DNA of 64,000 bases, from the NCBI RefSeq assembly GCF_014652395.1, contig NZ_BMYS01000007.1, positions 59,266 to 123,265 of the forward strand. Direction: 5' to 3'. How positions within the stretch are numbered: position 1 is the stretch's first letter; every line of letters begins with the position of its first letter. The notes beneath the pieces were generated by a model. The model saw only the letters and a program-made list of their open reading frames with translations, searched no databases and was not told where the DNA came from. Below, piece by piece: positions 63,876 through 64,000 of the stretch. This DNA comes from Advenella faeciporci. Its GTDB lineage: Bacteria > Pseudomonadota > Gammaproteobacteria > Burkholderiales > Burkholderiaceae_B. Position numbers and translations under genes: made by a program.

Positions 63876-64000
63876 TGAACTGACCCCAAAAAGTTGGACA
63901 CCCATTCAACTTTTAGGGGTCTTTTCAATGACAAAATATGATTTGCCGTTCAAAATCAAATTAGTCCAAACGTATCTATCCGGCCAGAGTGGCTATCGCC
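63876..64000 (+). mobile_element. IS3-family insertion sequence, left end
   Basis: Begins TGAACTGACCCC, a form typical of IS3-family terminal repeats, and encodes the start of a transposase orfA. The right end lies outside the window. The first 35 nt match the mini-element at 24714-24747 on the opposite strand. Confidence 0.75.
63928..64000 (+). CDS. IS3-family (IS150-type) transposase orfA, partial
   Basis: The ATG at 63928 opens a frame that reads to the window's edge (24 codons): KYDLPFKIKLVQTYLSGQSG. This matches the helix-turn-helix start of IS150-group OrfA proteins. The rest is not visible. Confidence 0.7.
   Translation, partial: MTKYDLPFKIKLVQTYLSGQSGYR

Overview
The window looks like chromosome of a betaproteobacterium of the order Burkholderiales, most likely family Alcaligenaceae. 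Support comes from the gene order uvrA, MFS transporter, ssb; the run waaC, waaA, birA, coaX, small secreted ORF; an FNR-type site; an acs/actP/yjcH set; polyhydroxybutyrate-type 3-hydroxybutyrate dehydrogenase; and moderate G+C (roughly half by eye). No rRNA, tRNA, CRISPR array, phage or plasmid backbone was seen. The genus is not determined.

Layout. 1-2.1 kb: an AraC-type regulator with a degenerate receiver domain, then a CidA/LrgB pair. 2.2-4.3 kb (minus): a compact ECF sigma / zinc-finger anti-sigma / periplasmic sensor module headed by a secreted His-rich protein. 4.4-10.5 kb: a C-terminally truncated acyl-CoA synthetase abutting uvrA, then an MFS exporter and ssb. 10.6-14.4 kb: a glutamate decarboxylase remnant, a cytochrome c'-like protein, an FmdE-like protein, a metallophosphoesterase and glutathione-dependent formaldehyde dehydrogenase. 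14.6-17.4 kb: sulfate ABC genes sbp-cysT-cysW with no cysA. 17.8-24.7 kb: a HAD phosphatase, a short prepilin peptidase, a complete branched-chain-amino-acid-type ABC operon (livKHMGF) and a uracil-DNA glycosylase.

24.7-31.8 kb is a proline-utilisation region: putP and putA bracket an orphan TRAP binding protein, and both put genes carry the same GGTTAACC inverted repeats upstream. 31.9-36.6 kb holds ubiA, an antiporter, an FmdB-type zinc ribbon and aspS. 36.9-42.2 kb is acetate assimilation (acs, actP, yjcH) divergent from a LysR gene with two palindromes between. 42.4-48.1 kb holds bdhA-patatin-MarR, a second LysR gene, a zeta-class GST isomerase and an aromatic-acid symporter. 48.3-53.5 kb holds a zinc metallopeptidase, a site-2 protease, an EEP-family hydrolase, a carboxymuconolactone decarboxylase-like protein and a class III aminotransferase. 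53.7-61.9 kb is a long co-directional run for LPS core, cofactor and cell-wall functions: waaC, waaA, birA, coaX, a 54-codon secreted ORF, an alpha/beta hydrolase, dacC, dat, ybeD, lipB. The window ends with a Fic protein and the left end of an IS3-family element.

The most distinctive non-genic content is two repeat families (a 79-bp tandem unit made of GC-rich hairpins, and REP-like palindromes built on TTCCCACGC/GCGTGGGAA) plus an IS-end mini-element at 24.7 kb that matches the end of the IS at 63.9 kb. The best regulatory lead is the shared put operator. No wholly new multi-gene system could be demonstrated from sequence alone.
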